From contig DATJIW010000006.1 in assembly GCA_035492775.1 (NCBI GenBank), positions 96,514 through 160,513 on the forward strand: a stretch of 64,000 nt of DNA. The letters run 5' to 3'. The notes under the pieces were generated by a model. The model ran no database searches and was not told the DNA's origin. It saw only the letters and a program-made list of their open reading frames with translations. Positions 54,841 to 64,000 of the stretch are shown piece after piece. Each line of letters begins with the position of its first letter. Positions within the stretch are counted from its first letter, which is position 1. The position numbers and the translations under genes are program-made. This stretch comes from DATJFQ01 sp035492775. GTDB taxonomy: Bacteria > Acidobacteriota > Vicinamibacteria > Vicinamibacterales > 2-12-FULL-66-21.

Positions 54841-57779
54841 ACGATCACCCACGCTTCATTCCTGCGAGCACGTATCGACTGCAGGTTCACGGCGGCTTCA
54901 CCCTGGACGATGCCGCGGCGATCGTGCCGTATCTCCGCGAGCTGGGAATCGGCGCTGCGTACACGTCGCCGTATTTCGCCGCCGAAAAGGGCAGCACGCA
55001 CGGCTACGACGTCACGAACCACAACGAGATCAACGAGGAACTCGGCGGCATGCCGGCGCACCGACGGTTCACGTCGGCGCTGCAATCGTGCGGGCTGCAG
55101 CACGTCGTGGACTTCGTGCCGAATCACATGGGAATCAGCACCACCACCAATCCGTGGTGGCGCGATGTCCTCGAGAACGGCCCGAGCGCCAGGTCGGCGG
55201 CCTTCTTCGATATCGACTGGGATCCGGCAAAGCGGGAGCTGCGGCGCAAGCTGCTGCTGCCGATCCTCGGGGACCAGTACGGCTCGGTGCTCGAGAGGGG
55301 GGAGCTGCAGCTCGAATTCAAAGCGGGCCGGCTGCTCCTCAAGTACTTCGGCCATGAACTGCCGCTCAATCCGCGGCAGGCGCCTCGTGTCTACAGAACC
55401 GGCCTGACGGCGCTGACGAGCGAGCTCGGCCCGACGCATCCCGATCTGCTCGAGTTCCTCAGCATCATCACGGCGCTGCAGAAGATGCCCGCGTATACCG
55501 AAAGCGCGCCGGAGCACGTGTCCGAGCGCAGTCGCGAAAGCGAAATCTCGCGGAACCGGTTGTGCAGGCTGACCGACGCATCGGAGGCGATCCGGCGTCA
55601 CATCGACGCGCAGGTGCGCGAGTTCAACGGCGTGTCCGGGAGACCGGAGTCCTTCGATGCCCTGCACGAACTGCTCGAAGAGCAGGCGTACCGGCTGGCC
55701 TACTGGCGGACGGCCGCGCACGAGATCAACTACCGGCGGTTTTTCGACATCAACTCGCTGGCCGGCCTGCGCGTGGAGGATCCGCACGTCTTCACCGCGA
55801 TTCACGGGCTGCTGTCGCAGCTCCTCCGCGACGGCGTCGTGACCGGCGTTCGTGTCGATCATCCCGACGGCCTGTTCGATCCGGAGCGGTACTTCGAAAT
55901 GCTGCAGGACCTCGCCGCACAGGCCTGGGGCATCAGTCGGCGTTCCGGGTCGCGTCCGCTGTACGTCGTCGCCGAAAAAATCCTGTCAGGACGCGAGCGG
56001 CTGCCGCAGTCGTGGGCCGTGTCCGGGACGACCGGTTATAACTACCTCAATCAGCAGAATGGCGTGTTCGTGGATACGGCAAACGCCAGGCTGATGCGCC
56101 GCGTGTACGAGCGTTTGACCGGCCATACGGAGAGCTTCGACGACCTGCTCTACCTGACGAAGCGACTCATCATGGACACGTCCATGGCGAGCGAGTTGAA
56201 CGTACTCGCCGACATGCTGAATCGGATCAGCGAGAGCAACCGCCGATCGCGTGACTTCACTCTGAACAGCCTGCGGGACGTGATCGTCGAGGTCGTCGCG
56301 TGTTTTCCGGCATATCGCACGTACGTGACCGCTGAAGGATGGACGCCGGAGGATCGGGCCGTCGTCGAGCAGGCGATCGTTCGCGCGCGCCGCCGCAATC
56401 CAGCCATGGACCCGACCATCTTCGATTTCTTCAGGGAGGTGATGCTGCCCCGTGATGCCGAGGACCCCGCAGCCGCGGTTCCCGGCAATCGGCGCGGCGG
56501 CGGTTATCCGCCGGCCGACGCAGCCGAGGACGCGCAGCGCCTGCGCTTCTCGATGAAGTTCCAGCAGTACACCGGACCCCTCCAGGCGAAAGGACTCGAA
56601 GACACGGCGTTCTACCGGTACAACCTGCTGCTCTCTCTGAACGAAGTCGGCGGCGATCCGTCGCGATTCGGCTGTTCGGTATCGGACTTTCACGAGATGA
56701 GCATGCGACGCCGGCACGAGTGGCCGTACGAGATGCTCGCGACCGCCACACACGACACGAAACTCGGGGAAGACGTGCGGGCGCGCCTCAACGTGTTGTC
56801 CGAAATGCCCGAGGAGTGGGGACGCGAAGCGGCGCGATGGATGCGCATGAATCGCGAGAGCCGGACGCTGGTCGACGGCGAGCCTGCGCCGGATCGAAAC
56901 GAAGAGTACCGCCTGTACCAGGCTCTCGTGGGGGTCTGGCCGCCGTCGATGACGTCGATCGACGCGGAGTTCGTCGATCGCGTCAAGGCTTACATGGTGA
57001 AGGCCGTCAAGGAGGCCAAGGTCCATTCGAGCTGGATCAATCCAAACGAGGCGTACGAGCAGGCCGTGTCGGCGTTCATCGAGCGCGTGCTCGTCGGCCC
57101 CACGTCGACGGAGTTCCTCGCCGCGTTCGTCCCGGTGCAGCGGCGCATCGCACGCGCAGGGCTGACAAATTCTCTCGCGCAGGTCGTGCTGAAGGTTGCC
57201 TCCCCCGGCGTGCCGGATTTCTATCAAGGCACCGAGCTGTGGGACTTACATCTCGTGGACCCCGACAACCGGCGGCCCGTCGATTACGCGGTACGGCAGG
57301 ACGCGCTCGCAGATGTCAACGCGGTGCTTGGACGTCCGGCCAGCGAACGCGCGGACGCGGTCCGTGCTGTGCTGGCGCGGTGGCCGGACGGCCGCATCAA
57401 AACGCTCGTCGCCGCCGCCGGGCTTCGGGCCCGCCGCGACCTCGTCGAAGTATTTCTCGACGGTGACTACCTGCCGCTCGACACGGACATGCCCGTTCCC
57501 GCGCGGCTCGTCGCGTTCGCCCGCATCCACCCTAACGGGCGCGCGGCGATCGCCATCGCCCCTACGCTGTCGTCGAAACTCGTCGACGATGAACATCCAC
57601 TGCCGGTCGGGGATCGGTGGCGCACGGCGCGCGTGCTGCTGCCGCCGTCGCTCGCAGGCCTGACGTTCGCGGACTGTTTCACCGGAGCGCAGGTCCATCC
57701 GACGAATGGGACGGACAGCGCCTGGTTGTTCGTGGGACAAGTGCTGAGCGCGCTTCCGGTTGCGCTGCTGATCGCGTGA
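54837..57779 (+). CDS. treY: TreY: maltooligosyl trehalose synthase
   Basis: 980 residues; converts the reducing end of alpha-glucans to trehalose by intramolecular transglycosylation. IPASTYRLQVHGGFTLDDAA opens as in the family, with YTSPYFAAEKGSTHGYDVTNHN, DFVPNHMGIS, YRRFFDINSLAGLRVEDP, nucleophile region TGVRVDHPDGLFDP, acid/base in YVVAEKIL, LQAKGLEDTAFYRY, and THDTKLGEDVRARL. Longer than many TreY proteins but within range. Last gene of the glucan/trehalose operon; 18 bases separate it from a convergent gene. Confidence 0.95.
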   Translation: MNDHPRFIPASTYRLQVHGGFTLDDAAAIVPYLRELGIGAAYTSPYFAAEKGSTHGYDVTNHNEINEELGGMPAHRRFTSALQSCGLQHVVDFVPNHMGISTTTNPWWRDVLENGPSARSAAFFDIDWDPAKRELRRKLLLPILGDQYGSVLERGELQLEFKAGRLLLKYFGHELPLNPRQAPRVYRTGLTALTSELGPTHPDLLEFLSIITALQKMPAYTESAPEHVSERSRESEISRNRLCRLTDASEAIRRHIDAQVREFNGVSGRPESFDALHELLEEQAYRLAYWRTAAHEINYRRFFDINSLAGLRVEDPHVFTAIHGLLSQLLRDGVVTGVRVDHPDGLFDPERYFEMLQDLAAQAWGISRRSGSRPLYVVAEKILSGRERLPQSWAVSGTTGYNYLNQQNGVFVDTANARLMRRVYERLTGHTESFDDLLYLTKRLIMDTSMASELNVLADMLNRISESNRRSRDFTLNSLRDVIVEVVACFPAYRTYVTAEGWTPEDRAVVEQAIVRARRRNPAMDPTIFDFFREVMLPRDAEDPAAAVPGNRRGGGYPPADAAEDAQRLRFSMKFQQYTGPLQAKGLEDTAFYRYNLLLSLNEVGGDPSRFGCSVSDFHEMSMRRRHEWPYEMLATATHDTKLGEDVRARLNVLSEMPEEWGREAARWMRMNRESRTLVDGEPAPDRNEEYRLYQALVGVWPPSMTSIDAEFVDRVKAYMVKAVKEAKVHSSWINPNEAYEQAVSAFIERVLVGPTSTEFLAAFVPVQRRIARAGLTNSLAQVVLKVASPGVPDFYQGTELWDLHLVDPDNRRPVDYAVRQDALADVNAVLGRPASERADAVRAVLARWPDGRIKTLVAAAGLRARRDLVEVFLDGDYLPLDTDMPVPARLVAFARIHPNGRAAIAIAPTLSSKLVDDEHPLPVGDRWRTARVLLPPSLAGLTFADCFTGAQVHPTNGTDSAWLFVGQVLSALPVALLIA

Positions 57780-57797
57780 GGAGCGGCAGACCCGGCA

Positions 57798-58715
57798 CTA
57801 CAGAAACTTCCCGAGGTTCACCCGCCCCTTCTTCACCAGCAACGGCTTGTAAAGGTCGCCGGTCTTTGCGAACCGCTTCCGGACGTTGTCGAGCCGGAAG
57901 TCTTCGATCCGGATGCCGGAGCGGATTTCTTCCCACGTCACCGGCGTGGAGACACATGCGCGGGCGTGCGGGCGAACCGAATAGACGCTGGCCAGCGTCC
58001 GGCCCCACGCGTTCTGGTTGTAGTCGATCAGCACGCGTCCCTTCGGCCGCCTCGCCACTTTGTATTCGGAGGTCATGAGCGACCGGTTTCTCGCGGCGAG
58101 CTCCTGCGCGAGCGCCTTGGCAAACGTCCACACGTCCTTCTGCACCGGCCCGCGCACGATCGGCACGTACACGTGAATACCTTTCGACCCTGTCGTCTTG
58201 GGGTAGGCGGGCATCTTCAGCGTGTCGAGCGCGTCGTGGACGACGAGGGCCGCCTCGATGACCTGCTCCCACGTCGCAGTGCCCGGATCGAGGTCGAAGT
58301 GCAGGTAATCCGGCCGATCGACGTCGTCGCACGGCGCGTACCACTGATTGAGATCGATGCACCCGAGATTGATGACCCAGAGGAGCGCCGGCAGATCGTC
58401 GATCACAGGAAAATCGATGACGTTGCCCGAGTCGTGATGGATGCGGCACGTGCGGATCCACTCGGGACGCGGCGAGGGAGCGCGCTTCATGAAGAAGAAA
58501 TCGCCGGCAGCGCCGTGCGGGTAGCGCTTCATGACCATCGCGCGATCGCGGATGTGCGGCAGCAGCAGCGGCGCGACGTCCGAGTAGTACTGAATCAGAT
58601 CGCCCTTCGTGATGCCGAGCTCGGGCCAGAACGATTTCTCGAGATTCGTCAGGCGCACGTCCTTGCCGCCGACGCGGACCGTCGACGCGCCCGATTTCGG
58701 GATCTCAACGCGCAT
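57798..58715 (-). CDS. LigD-type primase-polymerase (PolDom) protein
   Basis: 305 residues corresponding to the archaeo-eukaryotic-primase-type polymerase domain of bacterial LigD. LTNLEKSFWPELGITKGDLIQYY is the typical N-terminus; catalytic acidic pair in LHFDLDPG; TGSKGIHVYVPI; and VLIDYNQNAWGRT. Neither the ligase nor phosphoesterase domain nor a Ku gene is in the window, so this is a stand-alone PolDom protein, possibly in non-homologous end joining or gap repair. The ATG at 58715 overlaps the end of the upstream unknown gene by 11 bases. Confidence 0.9.
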   Translation of the reverse strand: MRVEIPKSGASTVRVGGKDVRLTNLEKSFWPELGITKGDLIQYYSDVAPLLLPHIRDRAMVMKRYPHGAAGDFFFMKRAPSPRPEWIRTCRIHHDSGNVIDFPVIDDLPALLWVINLGCIDLNQWYAPCDDVDRPDYLHFDLDPGTATWEQVIEAALVVHDALDTLKMPAYPKTTGSKGIHVYVPIVRGPVQKDVWTFAKALAQELAARNRSLMTSEYKVARRPKGRVLIDYNQNAWGRTLASVYSVRPHARACVSTPVTWEEIRSGIRIEDFRLDNVRKRFAKTGDLYKPLLVKKGRVNLGKFL

Positions 58716-59388
58716 ACTTGAGGATGCCGCGGATCGGCGGCAGCTTCGGCGGACGGACGCCGTGGCGAACCGCGCCCTCGACGGGCACATACGCCAGCTC
58801 CTGCCCGGCGCGAACGCACCGCAGCAGAAGCCCGCCGCGGCTCATGTCCCCGCGGCCGACGAATTCCGACGGAAACAGGAGCCGTGCACCGAAGATCTCC
58901 GTCAGGACATCCACGTACTTGGCCGAAGCGATGCTGCCGAGCAGGACGACTTCGCAGTCGTCGCCGATTTCCTCCGACAGCGCCCTGGCGCTCTGGACGA
59001 GCGGCTTCCGGTAGCGCGGCTCGTTGCTCGCAATGTCAACGGTACCGAAGGTGCGGAGTGCATCAATCGTAATGCGCGTCTCGGCAGGACGAAGCCCGGC
59101 CGTCGGGGTGATGACGAGCGCGCCGCTCCCCGTCAGATCGAGTCCGGGGTTCGGCGGCCGCGCGAATGTCAGCGCATAGGCGAGCTTGCCCTTGAAGTAC
59201 AGGCCGCTCACGAAGGCGAACGCCTCGCCGATCGCGACGCCCGTCGGCTGCCTGATCCGCTGCGCCAGGTCGAAGCCGGCCCGCTCCGACAGGATCATCT
59301 TCGCTCGTGGACCGGAGCAGTTGGCGGGTGACAGCAGGAAAATGCGGCCCGGACGAGGTTTTTTTCGACGAGGCACCGCGTCCAGCAT
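58705..59388 (-). CDS. Conserved protein of unknown function next to PolDom
   Basis: 227 residues, no family recognised. It begins RRKKPRPGRIFLLSPANCSG after a short basic start and has blocks that look conserved: GEAFAFVSGLYFKGKLAYA, ALVITPTAGL, VVLLGSIASAKYVDVL, LLFPSEFVGRGDMSRGGLLLR, ELAYVPVEGA. The mixed alpha/beta pattern suggests an enzyme-like fold, perhaps nucleotide-binding. The ATG at 59388 is the first plausible start. Its 11-base overlap with the PolDom gene suggests co-translation and a possible role in DNA or nucleotide metabolism, but this is inference. Confidence 0.7.
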   Translation of the reverse strand: MLDAVPRRKKPRPGRIFLLSPANCSGPRAKMILSERAGFDLAQRIRQPTGVAIGEAFAFVSGLYFKGKLAYALTFARPPNPGLDLTGSGALVITPTAGLRPAETRITIDALRTFGTVDIASNEPRYRKPLVQSARALSEEIGDDCEVVLLGSIASAKYVDVLTEIFGARLLFPSEFVGRGDMSRGGLLLRCVRAGQELAYVPVEGAVRHGVRPPKLPPIRGILKYAR

Positions 59389-59493
59389 ACCGCGGCGGGT
59401 CGCCCGGCCGGCCGCCATGGTAGGGTGGCTGTCGTCGATTTCGGCAGCGCTGTCGATTAAAGGACTCCTCGATCGACCAGTAATAGAGACGTT

Positions 59494-61941
59494 ATGACAT
59501 TCCTGACAGACCTCCGCTATGCTGCCCGGGCTCTCGCCGGGGCCAGGGGCCTCGCGCTGACCGTCATCGTCACGCTCGCGCTGGGGATCGGCGCCAATGC
59601 CGCCATTTTCAGCGTCGTCCGCGGCGTGCTGCTCAAGCCGCTCGCCAACGAAGACGAGGACCGCCTCGTCTATATCCGGCAGACCGCAAAGGGAATAGGG
59701 GCGGACGACGCGAACTTCTCGATCCCCGAGCTTCGGGACTTTCAATCGAGTGTCCGCTCGATCAGCGCCTTTGGCGATTTCTCGACCATCGAGTTCACGA
59801 TGGTCGGGCTCGGTGAGCCGCGCGTGGTCCGGGCCGGGGTCGTCGGCGGGTCCTACTTCCACGTAATGGGGTTGAAGCCGGTCATGGGACGGCTGATCGA
59901 GAGCTCCGACGACGGACCCAAGGCCGCCGGCGTGGCAGTTCTCACGTACCGGTTCTGGACGACTGCGCTCGGCAGCGATCGAAACCTCATCGGCAAGACC
60001 GTCAGACTCGGCGATCGCACGGCCACGATCATCGGAATCCTGGAGCCGTCGGTCCCGTATCCGTCCGAGACGGAAATCATCGCGAACGTCGTCACCAGCC
60101 CACACCACCTGTCGGCGACCATGGTCGACGGCCGCGTCCACCGTATGACGGAGCTGTTCGGTCGGCTCGCGCCGGGCGCGACGCTGGATCAGGCGCTTGC
60201 CGAGCTGCGTACGGTTCACGCGTCGATGATGCAGCAGCACCCGGAGTCATATCCGAAGAACGGCGACTTCCGCATCGAGGCGCTCAAGCTGCGCGATCAG
60301 ATCACGTCATCCGCGAGAACCGTATTGCTCGTGCTGCTCGCCGCTTCCACACTCGTTTTCGTCATTGCGTGCTCGAACGTCGCAAACCTGATCCTCGCGC
60401 GGTCGGTGCGTCGCGAAGGGGAGCTGGCCATCCGCGCGGCGCTCGGCGCGACGCGGGGGGCCCTGCGCCGCGTGCTGCTCGCCGAAAGCCTGCTCCTGTG
60501 CGGTGCGGGCGCAGCGCTCGGCGTGCTGCTCGCGCGACCGATGGTCGCGGTGCTCGCGCGCTACGCGGCCCGGTTCTCCGTCCGGGCGCTCGACGTCACG
60601 GTCGACGCCACGCTGCTCTGGGTTGGATTTGCGCTGGCAATCGGCGCGGCCATCCTGCTGGCGTTCGTGCCGCGGCTGCCGTCGGCCGAGGCGACCAACG
60701 GGCTGGGCCTCTCCAGCGGAAACCTCCGGATCACCTCCGGCACCAGCCGGCGCCTTCGAGGGTTCGCCATCGTGCAGATTGGCGCGTCGTTCGTCCTTCT
60801 CGCCGGTGCCGGCATGCTCGTCGCCGCGCTCGTGGCGCTCCAGCGGGCGGACGCCGGGCTCAACATGAACGTCCTGGCGCTCAACGTTCCCATCGTCTCG
60901 TACGAGCGCAAGCCGCAGGAACTGGCAACGATGTACGAGGAGGCGTTGCGTCGGATCTCCGAGCTCCCAGGCGTCGAGCGTGTCGCGCTCGGGACGATCG
61001 TTCCGTGGCGGGACGCGGGCACGTTCGGTCCCGGATTCCAGTTCACCGTCGACGGTTACGCCAAGGGCAATGGCGAAGAGGATCCGCGCGCGCGCTTCCG
61101 CACCGTTTCACCGGGATTCTTCCAGGCGCTGGGCGTACCGATCATCGCGGGGCGTGATTTCAACGACGCGGATCGCCACAGCAACGAGAAGGTCGTCATC
61201 ATCAGCGAGAGCCTCGCGAAGCGCATGTTTCCCAACCGCGACGCGCTCAATCGCCAGCTGCACTGGACCGATCCGGTCATGAAGTTCATCGACGTCAGCA
61301 CCGGCGGCCGCCGAATCGTCGGCATCGCGAAGGACATCGACGACGAGAACATCGTGCCGGGCGCGGCGCTCACGGTATATCACCCGTTCGGGCAGGAAAT
61401 CGGCGGCGGGCGCCTGTTCGTCCATGCGCGGTCGAACCCCTACGCGCTCGTCCCGCCCATTACGAAGATCATCCGCGATCTTTCCGCCGATCAACCGGTC
61501 GAGAAGGCGGCTACGCTGGCTGACGCACGCGCCGAGGTGCTTGCGCCGGATCGGTTGAACACGCTGGTGTTCGGCGGATTCGCGGGAGTGGCGCTCGTCA
61601 TTGCGATCGTCGGCGTCGCCGGAGTGCTGGCGTTCTCCGTCAGCGCGCGGACGCGCGAATTTGGAATCCGGCTGGCGATCGGGTCCGCGCCTCAACACCT
61701 GCTCGCGCGTGTCCTGCGCGAAGGCGCGGCGATCGCTGCACTGGGGATTGTGTCCGGCGTCGTCGGCGGATACGCACTCGCGCGGATTGCCGGCACGTTC
61801 GTCGAAGGCGTCCAGCTTCCGGGAGCCCTTCCGTTGGGCGCCGCGGCGGTGCTGCTGGTCACCGCCGCCATCGTCGCCTCGCTCATGCCCGCTGCCCGCG
61901 CCGCCAGGGTCGATGTCATCCGGGCACTGCGCGCCGACTGA
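59494..61941 (+). CDS. ADOP/MacB-FtsX-family permease without N-terminal extension
   Basis: 815 residues. Starts directly at the first permease unit (FLTDLRYAARALAGARGLAL), lacking the cytoplasmic N-terminal segment of the other two copies. ANAAIFSVVRGVLLKPL, VANLILARSVRREGELAIRAALGA, FSVSARTREFGIRLAIGS, and VDVIRALRAD are family marks. Two MacB-type periplasmic domains and about eight membrane helices are expected. No PadR gene is adjacent and no ATPase. TAATAG lies seven bases before the ATG. Convergent with the serine hydrolase. Confidence 0.86.
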   Translation: MTFLTDLRYAARALAGARGLALTVIVTLALGIGANAAIFSVVRGVLLKPLANEDEDRLVYIRQTAKGIGADDANFSIPELRDFQSSVRSISAFGDFSTIEFTMVGLGEPRVVRAGVVGGSYFHVMGLKPVMGRLIESSDDGPKAAGVAVLTYRFWTTALGSDRNLIGKTVRLGDRTATIIGILEPSVPYPSETEIIANVVTSPHHLSATMVDGRVHRMTELFGRLAPGATLDQALAELRTVHASMMQQHPESYPKNGDFRIEALKLRDQITSSARTVLLVLLAASTLVFVIACSNVANLILARSVRREGELAIRAALGATRGALRRVLLAESLLLCGAGAALGVLLARPMVAVLARYAARFSVRALDVTVDATLLWVGFALAIGAAILLAFVPRLPSAEATNGLGLSSGNLRITSGTSRRLRGFAIVQIGASFVLLAGAGMLVAALVALQRADAGLNMNVLALNVPIVSYERKPQELATMYEEALRRISELPGVERVALGTIVPWRDAGTFGPGFQFTVDGYAKGNGEEDPRARFRTVSPGFFQALGVPIIAGRDFNDADRHSNEKVVIISESLAKRMFPNRDALNRQLHWTDPVMKFIDVSTGGRRIVGIAKDIDDENIVPGAALTVYHPFGQEIGGGRLFVHARSNPYALVPPITKIIRDLSADQPVEKAATLADARAEVLAPDRLNTLVFGGFAGVALVIAIVGVAGVLAFSVSARTREFGIRLAIGSAPQHLLARVLREGAAIAALGIVSGVVGGYALARIAGTFVEGVQLPGALPLGAAAVLLVTAAIVASLMPAARAARVDVIRALRAD

Positions 61942-61949
61942 AGCGCTCT

Positions 61950-63359
61950 TTACTGGCCGACGGGTTCGACGAGAAACTGCTCGATCTTCCCGTCGCTGGT
62001 GAAGTACGTCGACAGGGTGACGCGCGTGCCGCTCGAGAATTCGACCGCGAAGCCGCGGTATCGCATGCCGCCGCGAAGCGATGTCGCCGTCTGGCGAAGG
62101 GTCGTGATGTCGCCGAGGGGGCGCAGGCTGGAGGCGAAATCGTCGAGACCCTGCTGGCTGAAGTAGAAGTTCGCGTTCGGGGTGAAGAGCGAGCGATCGA
62201 TGCTCCCTTTTTGAAGGGATGCGAGTACGCGGCTGACCAGCGATTCGGCTGCCGCGGAGTCGTCGGACGGCGCGGACGCGGAGCCGAGAAGCGCGGTGGC
62301 GATCGCGCGGCTGATCGCCGATGCTGCCGGGCTCGCCTCCTGGTTGGTCAGGACGGCGACTGCGAACTTCTGGTCCAGGACGACCGCGTTCGATGCCACG
62401 AAGCCGCCGACTTCGCCCGTGTGCGACACCAGATGATGGCCGTTCCAGTCTCCCACGCTCAGGCCGAGCCCATAGCCGATCTCCCGCCCGTTCTTCAGCC
62501 TGGTCGCCGTCTCCATGGCGGCGTACGACGAGTGCTGCAGCAGCGACTCGTCGATCATCGAGAGATTCCACGTCAGCAGATCGGACACCGGCATCGCCAG
62601 TTCACCGTCCGCAAAGTACCAGCCCTGCGCCTCCATGACCGCCGGCCGGAGCGGACCGAGCGCATAGCGGAAGTAGCCGGTCGGCTCGAGAAGATTGTGC
62701 TGGGTGTCGAGATCGATCGTCTCCTTCAGTCCGACAGGGTCGAGGACGCGCGACTTGAGAAACGACCAGAACGGTTGCCCGCTGACTTTCTCGACGATGA
62801 GACCGACGATGTTGAAGTTCGTGTTGCTGTATTGATATTGCGTCCCCGGCTCGAAATCGAGCGGCTTGGTGGCCCACTCCTGCACGATCGCGTGTGCGGT
62901 GGTCGGCTTCGTCCATGCCGGAATCGTGTAGTCCTGCGGCGCGTAGTCTTCGTAGCCCGACGTGTGTGACATCAGGTTGCGCACGGTGACCTCGTTCGCG
63001 CGCGTCAATTCGGGAAACCACTTCGATACCGGGTCGTCGATCGACATCCTGCCGTCCTGCACGAGCATCATCACGGCGGCGACCGTGAACTGCTTGCTGA
63101 TCGACCCGATGGCGTACCGCATCTCCGGCGACGCCGCGAGCGGCGGCGACAGACGCGCTTTGCCGAACGCGCGGACGTAGGCGACGCGGCCGTCGCGTAC
63201 GATCCCGACAGAGGCGCTCGGCACCTGCGTCTTCGCCATCACGTCGGAGATTGCCGCATCGACTTTCGCGGCCAGATCCGCGGGCAAGGTGTTCGGCTGC
63301 TGCGCGCGGATCGGCGCAACGAGAAGAATGGCTGCAATGGCGAGAGCGCATGACCGCAT
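61950..63359 (-). CDS. Exported serine hydrolase of the beta-lactamase/PBP-like family
   Basis: 469 residues with a signal peptide (MRSCALAIAAILLVAPIRAQ). The beta-lactamase class C/AmpH fold shows SISK (Ser86, Lys89), YSN in QYQYSNTNFNIVG, and HTGEVGG in place of KTG. A C-terminal domain of about 100 residues with LTPNANFYFSQQGLDDF-type strands follows, often found in such hydrolases. Substrate may be a peptide, ester or lactam; true beta-lactamase activity cannot be claimed. It lies eight bases after the fabH-like gene. Confidence 0.87.
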   Translation of the reverse strand: MRSCALAIAAILLVAPIRAQQPNTLPADLAAKVDAAISDVMAKTQVPSASVGIVRDGRVAYVRAFGKARLSPPLAASPEMRYAIGSISKQFTVAAVMMLVQDGRMSIDDPVSKWFPELTRANEVTVRNLMSHTSGYEDYAPQDYTIPAWTKPTTAHAIVQEWATKPLDFEPGTQYQYSNTNFNIVGLIVEKVSGQPFWSFLKSRVLDPVGLKETIDLDTQHNLLEPTGYFRYALGPLRPAVMEAQGWYFADGELAMPVSDLLTWNLSMIDESLLQHSSYAAMETATRLKNGREIGYGLGLSVGDWNGHHLVSHTGEVGGFVASNAVVLDQKFAVAVLTNQEASPAASAISRAIATALLGSASAPSDDSAAAESLVSRVLASLQKGSIDRSLFTPNANFYFSQQGLDDFASSLRPLGDITTLRQTATSLRGGMRYRGFAVEFSSGTRVTLSTYFTSDGKIEQFLVEPVGQ

Positions 63360-63367
63360 AGGCCTTC

Positions 63368-64000
63368 TCACAGGCTCCAGCGCAACAGAACGGAGCCGAC
63401 AGTAAATCCCGCGCCCACAGAGGCGAGCAGCACCAGATCCCCCTTCTTGAGCCGTCCCTGCGCGCGCGCGTCTGCGAGCGCGAGTGGGATCGTACCGGCG
63501 GTCGTGTTGCCGTACATCTCGAGGTTGATCATCACCTTGTCTGAATCGAACCCGAGGCGCTCGGCCGCAGCCGTGATGATCCGCCGGTTTGCCTGGTGGG
63601 ACACGAAGAGGTCCACCTCGGACGGATCGACGCCGCACTGCTCGAGCAGGCGACTGGCGATCTCACCCGTCTTGCGAACGGCGAACTTGAAAACGGTCTG
63701 GCCGTCCTGCTTCACGAAATGCATCCGTTGATCGACGGTGTCGTGCGACGCCGGCATCCGGCTGCCGCCCGCCGGCATGCACAGCGCGGCGCCCATCGCG
63801 CCGTCGATCTCGGTCAGGAAATCGATAAAGCACGGCTCGCCCGGCTCCGCCGGCGACAGGACGGCCGCGCCCGCGCCGTCGCCGAACAGCACGCACGTCG
63901 CGCGAGCGGTGTAGTCGATGATGCTCGACATCACGTCGGCGCCGACCGCGAGGGCGTAGTCGCACGCGCCCGTCGCCACCATCTGCATCGCCGTCGTCAG
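63368..64000 (-). CDS. FabH-like 3-oxoacyl-ACP synthase III (5' end outside window)
   Basis: C-terminal 210 residues of a KAS III-type thiolase-fold enzyme; the N-terminus, including the catalytic Cys, lies beyond the right edge. Visible are FGDGAGAAVLSP, the catalytic His in DLFVSHQANRRI, the catalytic Asn in YGNTTAGTIPLAL, and the end LLASVGAGFTVGSVLLRWSL. It condenses acetyl-CoA or a related acyl-CoA with malonyl-ACP to start fatty-acid synthesis, or acts in a secondary pathway. The frame is open to base 64000. Confidence 0.92.
   Translation of the reverse strand: MTTAMQMVATGACDYALAVGADVMSSIIDYTARATCVLFGDGAGAAVLSPAEPGEPCFIDFLTEIDGAMGAALCMPAGGSRMPASHDTVDQRMHFVKQDGQTVFKFAVRKTGEIASRLLEQCGVDPSEVDLFVSHQANRRIITAAAERLGFDSDKVMINLEMYGNTTAGTIPLALADARAQGRLKKGDLVLLASVGAGFTVGSVLLRWSL

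Noticed and set aside
58705..59388. Ku protein beside the LigD polymerase domain
   Set aside because: Length is similar, but no Ku-core motifs are visible and the blocks do not fit Ku.

Overview
The window is high-GC bacterial chromosome with dense, mostly overlapping genes. It most likely comes from an acidobacterium, possibly of the Vicinamibacteria type. The best clue is three large MacB/FtsX-type permeases of the ADOP kind (acidobacterial duplicated orphan permease), two of them coupled to PadR regulators. A tilS-ftsH-folP ... cdaA-cdaR-glmM-pdxJ backbone, queuosine genes and a GlgE/TreS/TreYZ glucan-trehalose operon fit a free-living heterotroph. No prophage, insertion sequence or CRISPR array was seen, and no gap between genes exceeds about 210 bases.

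Layout. 1-4948: pyrimidine genes (pyrR on the minus strand; pyrK-pyrD-pyrF on the plus strand) and a membrane phosphodiesterase. 4977-8371: a Pal-like lipoprotein, a methyltransferase, a LarE-type sulfur transferase coupled to a LysW-like acidic zinc-ribbon protein, and a receiver-PilZ protein. 8424-10936: a zinc/cadmium-type P-ATPase and its ArsR repressor, with a clear operator inside the promoter. 11095-15706: a four-gene Gld-type ABC transporter operon. 15750-18141: a PBP4-type peptidase and a HEAT-repeat protein, preceded by REP-like palindromes. 18148-20680: queE-queC-alaX. 20699-23793: ADOP permease and PadR.

23849-24184 holds a gene hidden by an in-frame TGA: an ArsC/Spx-like thioredoxin-fold protein whose CxxC-type motif reads Sec-T-T-C. 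A hairpin fitting the bacterial SECIS pattern lies just downstream of the TGA. I regard this probable selenoprotein as the most important find.

25106-41513 is transcribed entirely from the minus strand. A conserved envelope/cofactor operon (tilS, ftsH, folP, cdaA, cdaR, glmM, pdxJ) is interrupted by an ADOP-PadR pair. It runs with almost no gaps into a small bacterial microcompartment set: class II aldolase with a C-terminal encapsulation-like helix, one BMC-H, three BMC-P, a 75-residue Cys/His-rich protein with an encapsulation-like N-terminus, and a 2-hydroxyacid dehydrogenase. It ends with nth and a cyclophilin.

41555-43594: a deoxyhypusine-synthase-like protein and queA. 43635-45389: an AI-2E-family permease and a four-helix-bundle protein. 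45450-57779: glgX-glgE-treS/mak-treZ-treY, which can interconvert alpha-glucan, maltose-1-phosphate and trehalose. 57798-59388: an orphan LigD-type polymerase domain and a conserved unknown protein. 59494-64000: a third ADOP permease, a beta-lactamase-fold hydrolase and the end of a fabH-like gene.

Four families of short intergenic repeats occur (GGGGTCTGACCCC palindromes, GGTGAATCGGTGA words, CGATGGACGAT words and a CCAGTCTCCAGTTCC hairpin). Several supply stop codons, start codons or C-termini of neighbouring genes. Many genes have a -10-like hexamer only 6 to 9 bases before the start codon, suggesting leaderless transcripts.
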